Source: Dokdonella_A sp035263065 (GTDB lineage: Bacteria; Pseudomonadota; Gammaproteobacteria; Xanthomonadales; Rhodanobacteraceae). Taken from it: a DNA stretch of 9,267 nucleotides. A model generated the notes under the pieces. The model did no database searches and was not told where the DNA came from. It worked only from the letters and a program-made list of their open reading frames with translations. Shown piece after piece: positions 5,989 through 9,267 of the stretch; the first letter of the stretch is position 1; every line of letters starts with the position of its first letter. Made by a program: the position numbers and the translations under genes. The stretch spans positions 1 to 9,267 of the forward strand of contig DATFRS010000317.1 of NCBI GenBank assembly GCA_035263065.1, in the 5' to 3' direction.

Positions 5989-6402
5989 TCAGAACATGTG
6001 CACGAGCAGCGAATACAGCGCCAGCACGAGGCACGCGAAGCCGAGCCCGATCTTGTACGGCACGACCTTGTCGCTGAGCCGCGCGACCTTCTGCATGAAG
6101 TCCCCCTCGCCGAACAGCGAGCGCAGCAGCGGCAGGGCGAGGATCAGCGACAGCGCGATGACGACGAGCGCCGTCAGCAGCATGACCAGCATCGCGCCGC
6201 CGACGAGCGACATCATGCCGACCATCGACAGCCAGCGCAGCAGGAGCAGGAGACCCCAGACGAGGCCCGCGCCGCCGATCCAGCCTTCGAACTGCTCGAT
6301 CGGCGCGAGATGCTTCCCGGCATCGGGGCGGCGCGACTTCAGCCATCCCGCAATGCCGAGCAGGCCCAGTAGCACGAGCAACACCAGCGTCAGGAACCAC
6401 AT
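5989..6402 (-). CDS. Small integral membrane protein of unknown function, 137 aa
   Basis: This minus-strand gene encodes a very hydrophobic 137-residue protein with about four to five membrane segments: 2-20, 42-59, 62-94 (long enough for two helices or one long one) and 116-134. A short loop, KSRRPDAGKHLAPIEQFEGW (22-41), is the main soluble stretch after the first helix, and FGEGDFMQKVARLSDKVVPYK (97-117) is a second. The positive charges at 22-25 favour a cytoplasmic location of the first loop. I recognise no catalytic or binding motif, so the function is unknown. The start at 6402 is preceded by GGGGGT as a weak ribosome binding site. It is divergent from the M48 peptidase gene with 162 bases between, and converges on the secreted protein across the terminator. 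Confidence 0.8.
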   Translation of the reverse strand: MWFLTLVLLVLLGLLGIAGWLKSRRPDAGKHLAPIEQFEGWIGGAGLVWGLLLLLRWLSMVGMMSLVGGAMLVMLLTALVVIALSLILALPLLRSLFGEGDFMQKVARLSDKVVPYKIGLGFACLVLALYSLLVHMF

Positions 6403-6564
6403 GGCAGACCCCCGGTCGATTCGGCCTTCGGCATCTTAGCCGAACGTGCCGCGGCGCCGTCCATGGGCAGGGTCGTTCCCAATACCGATTGACGCGCATC
6501 GCGCCGAACGGCGAAGCTGGCGCACCGACGCGCCAAGACACGCCGGCCCACCCGGAGGATTCGC

Positions 6565-7914
6565 ATGCACGCCATCGTGCGCGGTTTGTTCGTGGTCGCC
6601 CTGCTGTTCGGTTTCCTTGCGCAAGCACAGGCGGCATCGCCGATCGCGCGCGACCTGCCGCCCGGCCTCAATGTGCCCGACGCGGCGCGACCCGGCCCGG
6701 CCCTCGACGTCGACCGCGCGACCGAGGCGTATCTCGCGCTCCTTTCGCCGGAGCAGCGCGCGCTGTCGGACGCGTACTTCGAGGGCGGCTACTGGCTGCA
6801 GCTCTGGGGCGTGCTCTACGGCGTCGTCGTCGCGGCGCTGCTGCTGCGGAGCGGTTTCTCGCAGCACCTGCGCGACATCGGCCGGCGCGTTTCGCAGCGG
6901 CCTTGGCTGCAGACGATGATCTACGCGTTCCTGTGGCTCGTCGTCATGTTCGTCCTGCTGTTGCCCATCTCGATCTACCAGGAGTACTTCCGCGAGCATC
7001 AGTACGGCCTCGCGACGCAGACGTTCGGCCCGTGGTTCGTCGATCAGCTCAAGGAGCTCATGGTCTCGCTGATCGTGATGTCGCCGGTGATCGCGCTGCT
7101 CTACGCCGCGGTCCGGCGTGCCGGCACGCGCTGGTGGGTCTGGGCCGGCGGCGGCGTGTTCGTGTTCCTCGTGTTCGTGCTGATGCTGGCGCCGGTGTTC
7201 GTCGATCCGCTGTTCAACGACTACAAGCCGCTGCGTGAGGGCGCCGTGCGCGAGGCCGTGCTGTCGCTCGCGCGTGCGAACCAGATCCCGACCGACAACG
7301 TCGTCGAATTCGACGCCTCGCGGCAAACCACGCGCATCAGCGCGAACGTCGCCGGGTTCATGGGCACGACGCGCGTCGCGCTCAACGACAATCTGCTCGA
7401 CAAGACGTCGCTCGCCGAGATCAAGGCGGTCATGGGCCACGAGATGGGGCACTACGTGCTGAACCACGGCCTGCGCCTGATCGTGTATCTCACGCTGGTG
7501 ATCACGTTCGCCCTCTGGATCGTGCATCGCGCGATGGATGCCGCGCTCGCCCGCTGGGGCGCGCGCCTGAAGCTCGAAGGGCGCAGCGATCCCGCCGCGC
7601 TGCCGCTCGCGCTCGCGATCTTCTCGATCGTTCTGCTCCTGCTCACGCCGCTGACGAACTCGATCGTGCGCCAGGCCGAAGCCGAAGCCGACGCGTTCGG
7701 CCTCGACGCCGCCGGCGAGCCGAACGGTTTCGCGATGGCGGCGATGCGGCTCTCGACGTATCGCAAGCTCAGGCCCGGCCCGCTCGAGGAGATCGTCTTC
7801 TACGACCATCCGAGCGGATACGACCGCGTGCACCGCGCGATGACCTGGCTCAAGGAGCATCCGGACAACGTGCCGGCCAAGGATTCGCCGGCGGCCTCGG
7901 CCGCGAAGCCGTAG
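6565..7914 (+). CDS. M48A (Ste24/CAAX protease 1-like) membrane zinc metallopeptidase
   Basis: The 449-residue product is an inner-membrane zinc protease of the Ste24/HtpX superfamily, M48A branch, thought in bacteria to take part in envelope protein quality control; substrates are unknown here. The N-terminus looks like a signal peptide (cleavage possible after AQA at 23), then comes a soluble stretch to about 75 and membrane segments at about 78-95, 117-137, 165-183 and 190-214. The M48 core follows, with VMGHEMGHYVLNH at 289-301: zinc ligands H292 and H296, catalytic E293. The third ligand is probably E372 in RQAEAEADAF, with conserved D376. Further helices lie at 303-321 and 345-363, giving about seven in all besides the signal, as in Ste24. 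The start is supported by GGAGG at 6554-6558, 6 bases upstream. Aquaporin Z follows 71 bases later on the same strand. Confidence 0.95.
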   Translation: MHAIVRGLFVVALLFGFLAQAQAASPIARDLPPGLNVPDAARPGPALDVDRATEAYLALLSPEQRALSDAYFEGGYWLQLWGVLYGVVVAALLLRSGFSQHLRDIGRRVSQRPWLQTMIYAFLWLVVMFVLLLPISIYQEYFREHQYGLATQTFGPWFVDQLKELMVSLIVMSPVIALLYAAVRRAGTRWWVWAGGGVFVFLVFVLMLAPVFVDPLFNDYKPLREGAVREAVLSLARANQIPTDNVVEFDASRQTTRISANVAGFMGTTRVALNDNLLDKTSLAEIKAVMGHEMGHYVLNHGLRLIVYLTLVITFALWIVHRAMDAALARWGARLKLEGRSDPAALPLALAIFSIVLLLLTPLTNSIVRQAEAEADAFGLDAAGEPNGFAMAAMRLSTYRKLRPGPLEEIVFYDHPSGYDRVHRAMTWLKEHPDNVPAKDSPAASAAKP

Positions 7915-7985
7915 CGCCGTCGCAAACCATCCGTATCATCGGCCGCGCCCGCGGTATTGAACCTGTCCACGCAACGGAGGGAACG

Positions 7986-8702
7986 ATGAGCATCGGCAAG
8001 CGCCTCGGCGCGGAATTCTTCGGTACGTTCTGGCTGGTCCTTGGCGGCTGCGGCAGCGCCGTGTTGGCGGCAGCGGTCCCCGATGTCGGCATCGGCTTCG
8101 CGGGCGTCGCGCTCGCGTTCGGGCTCACGGTGCTGACGATGGCGTATGCGGTCGGCCCGATCTCGGGCGGGCATTTCAATCCGGCGGTGTCGGCGGGCCT
8201 CGTTGCCGGCGGACGCTTTCCCGTGAAGGACTTCGTCCCGTATGTCATCGCGCAGGTGGTCGGCGCTATCGCCGCAGGCGGCGTGCTCTATCTGATCGCG
8301 AGCGGCAAGGCGGGCTTCGATGCGTCGGCGGGCTTCGCGTCGAACGGCTTCGGCGAGCATTCGCCCGGCGGCTATTCGATGCAGGCCGCGCTCGTCTGCG
8401 AGATCGTCATGACGTTCTTCTTCGTCATGATCATCATGGGCGCGACGCACGGCCGCGCGCCGGTGGGCTTCGCACCGATCGCCATTGGTTTTGCGCTGAC
8501 GCTGATCCACCTCATCAGCATTCCGGTCACGAACACGTCGGTGAACCCGGCGCGCTCGACCGGCGTCGCGATCTTCCAGGGCAGCTGGGCGCTGTCGCAG
8601 CTCTGGCTGTTCTGGGTCGCGCCGATCATCGGCGGCGCGCTCGGCGGCTTCGTGTTCAAGGCGCTGTTCGGCGAGGACGAGCCGCCGGTCAAGGGCAAAT
8701 GA
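7986..8702 (+). CDS. aqpZ: Aquaporin Z, water channel
   Basis: The 238-residue protein is a six-helix inner-membrane channel that lets water cross passively. Both half-helix signatures are intact: GGHFNPAVS (NPA at 65-67) and TSVNPARST (NPA at 187-189). The aromatic/arginine selectivity filter matches the strict water type of E. coli AqpZ: F45, H175, T184 and R190, so glycerol transport is not expected. Long stretches such as LTLIHLISIPVTNTS and NGFGEHSPGGYSM are nearly identical to the enterobacterial protein. The cytoplasmic C-terminal tail is short and charged (GEDEPPVKGK). GGAGGG at 7976-7981, 4 bases before the ATG, fixes the start. It lies between the M48 peptidase and the YggN-like gene, with a TATCAT hexamer (7934-7939) in the upstream gap but no matching -35 that I can see. 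Confidence 0.97.
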   Translation: MSIGKRLGAEFFGTFWLVLGGCGSAVLAAAVPDVGIGFAGVALAFGLTVLTMAYAVGPISGGHFNPAVSAGLVAGGRFPVKDFVPYVIAQVVGAIAAGGVLYLIASGKAGFDASAGFASNGFGEHSPGGYSMQAALVCEIVMTFFFVMIIMGATHGRAPVGFAPIAIGFALTLIHLISIPVTNTSVNPARSTGVAIFQGSWALSQLWLFWVAPIIGGALGGFVFKALFGEDEPPVKGK

Positions 8703-8719
8703 CCCGCGATCCATGACTT

Positions 8720-8756
8720 CCGGCACCGTGCCGGGCGTCACCCAACGCCCGGCACG
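8720..8756 (+). terminator. Three-armed inverted repeat after aqpZ; hairpin terminator without a U tract
   Basis: CGTGCCGGGCGT (8727-8738) and ACGCCCGGCACG (8745-8756) form a perfect 12-bp stem with a 6-base loop, starting 24 bases after the aqpZ stop. No T run follows, so termination efficiency is doubtful. CCGGCAC at 8720-8726 is complementary to 8728-8734 and so could compete for the same middle arm. The remainder of the gap to 8820 holds the ribosome binding site of the next gene and an AT-richer CTTAAAC at 8764-8770. Confidence 0.55.
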
Positions 8757-8820
8757 CGCGCCGCTTAAACCCGCGCGGCATCTTCCGCATCGAAGGCTCG
8801 ACGACGATCGGAGGATTCCC

Positions 8821-9267
8821 ATGAAAGCGACGCTTCTGGCCCTGGCGCTCGGCGCGGCCGTCACCACGGCATCGGCCCCGGCCTTCGCGCACATCCACGT
8901 CGGCGACTGCGGCGTGCACAGCGACTACTCGCTGTCGATCAAGCCGGACCGGCTCGTCTTCAAGCGCAGCGGCAGCGCGCCGAACGAGGTCGTCATCGCC
9001 GACGGCACGCTGCGCGTCGACGGCACGCTCGTCGCGACCAACGCCGCGGACGCGGAGCGCCTGCGCGACGCCGAGCACGAAGTCCGTTCGCTGGTTCCGG
9101 AAGTGAAGGCGATCGCCCGCGATGCGATCGCGATCGCGTTCAACGCGGTCGGCGAGGTCGCCGCCGCGTTCGCGAGCGACGGCGACGCCGCGCGCGCCAG
9201 CGCCGAGCGCATCGCCCGCGTCGGCCGCGAGATCGACCGCAAGATCGCCGAGACCGACAGCTTCGAC
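8821..9267 (+). CDS. YggN-family (DUF2884) secreted protein, 3' end outside window
   Basis: The visible 149 residues begin with a signal peptide (MKATLLALAL..., cleavage probably after AFA at residue 23), indicating periplasmic export. The mature start HIHVGDCGVHSDYSLSIKPDRLVF, with C30, followed by VVIADGTLRVDG (57-68), matches the DUF2884/YggN family, as does the following helical, alanine-rich region with LVPEVKAIARDAIAIAFNAVGEV (91-113). Helices continue to the edge of the window. Family members are about 240 residues or longer, so roughly 100 residues are missing. No function is established for the family. GGAGGA at 8810-8815, 5 bases before the ATG, supports this start; the leader CGGAGGATTCCC is almost the same as that of the M48 peptidase gene. 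The inverted repeat after aqpZ may separate it from the upstream transcript. Confidence 0.85.
   Translation, partial: MKATLLALALGAAVTTASAPAFAHIHVGDCGVHSDYSLSIKPDRLVFKRSGSAPNEVVIADGTLRVDGTLVATNAADAERLRDAEHEVRSLVPEVKAIARDAIAIAFNAVGEVAAAFASDGDAARASAERIARVGREIDRKIAETDSFD

Noticed and set aside
6489..6520. TTGACG as a -35 box for the M48 peptidase gene
   Set aside because: No acceptable -10 hexamer lies 16-18 bases downstream (the bases there are CGAAGC-like).
5564..6637. A minus-strand open frame spanning the secreted protein, the terminator and the membrane-protein gene
   Set aside because: It crosses a strong terminator and three better-supported features, and its product is Arg/Ala-rich without recognisable domains.
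6436..7860. A 474-residue open frame on the minus strand opposite the M48 peptidase gene
   Set aside because: It is rich in Arg, Glu, Asp and His with no domain logic, lies antisense to a clear metallopeptidase, and is the expected mirror frame of GC-rich coding DNA.
7934..7939. TATCAT as a -10 box for aqpZ
   Set aside because: It is a good match by itself, but the bases at the -35 position are GTAGCG-like, so a promoter cannot be supported.
7800..8894. A 364-residue open frame on the minus strand opposite aqpZ
   Set aside because: It is antisense to an unmistakable aquaporin, with a charged Arg/Asp/Ala composition and no motif.
1..9267. Search for tRNA, rRNA, CRISPR arrays, insertion sequences, att sites or defence genes
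   Set aside because: No tRNA-like folds, spaced repeats, transposase or integrase motifs or flanking direct repeats were seen; the region is ordinary chromosome by inspection.

Overview
The window is GC-rich, densely coding chromosomal DNA from what looks like a high-GC gammaproteobacterium, probably of the Xanthomonadales type (Rhodanobacteraceae or Lysobacteraceae). This rests on the YggN-family (DUF2884) protein at the right edge, the DUF4124-type secreted protein, an AqpZ very close to the enterobacterial one, and heavy G/C use at third codon positions. The lineage is inferred from protein families without a database search. No tRNA, rRNA, CRISPR array, insertion sequence, integrase or phage gene is visible, and no gap between genes exceeds about 215 bases, so this reads as ordinary core or near-core chromosome.

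Left part (1-2273): the C-terminal half of an EamA/DMT membrane transporter runs in from the left and is followed at once by a strong GC hairpin. Next comes a gamma-class carbonic anhydrase-like protein on the plus strand. It converges on DNA polymerase IV (dinB, minus strand), with only 4 bases between the two stop codons. Middle part (2274-5371): divergent from dinB are a secreted protein with two DUF4124-like Cys-pair repeats and an unrecognised lipoprotein. A 75-residue minus-strand gene converges on the lipoprotein gene. Divergent from that small gene is a two-gene unit: an exported Bcp/PrxQ-type peroxiredoxin whose stop codon overlaps the start (ATGA) of a family 6 uracil/hypoxanthine-DNA glycosylase. 

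Right part (5459-9267): a secreted 155-residue protein of unknown function ends at a perfect rho-independent terminator, shared by position with a convergent small membrane-protein gene. Then come an M48A (Ste24-like) membrane metallopeptidase, aquaporin Z, and a YggN-family secreted protein that runs off the right edge. All three are on the plus strand with good ribosome binding sites.

Functionally, several genes concern DNA damage tolerance (dinB, the glycosylase), peroxide removal (the peroxiredoxin) and cell-envelope quality or transport (M48 protease, aquaporin, secreted proteins). Apart from the peroxiredoxin-glycosylase overlap, nothing shows that they act together. I found no convincing new multi-gene system. 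The most interesting items are that overlap, the unrecognised exported proteins, and a three-armed inverted repeat between aqpZ and the yggN-like gene.
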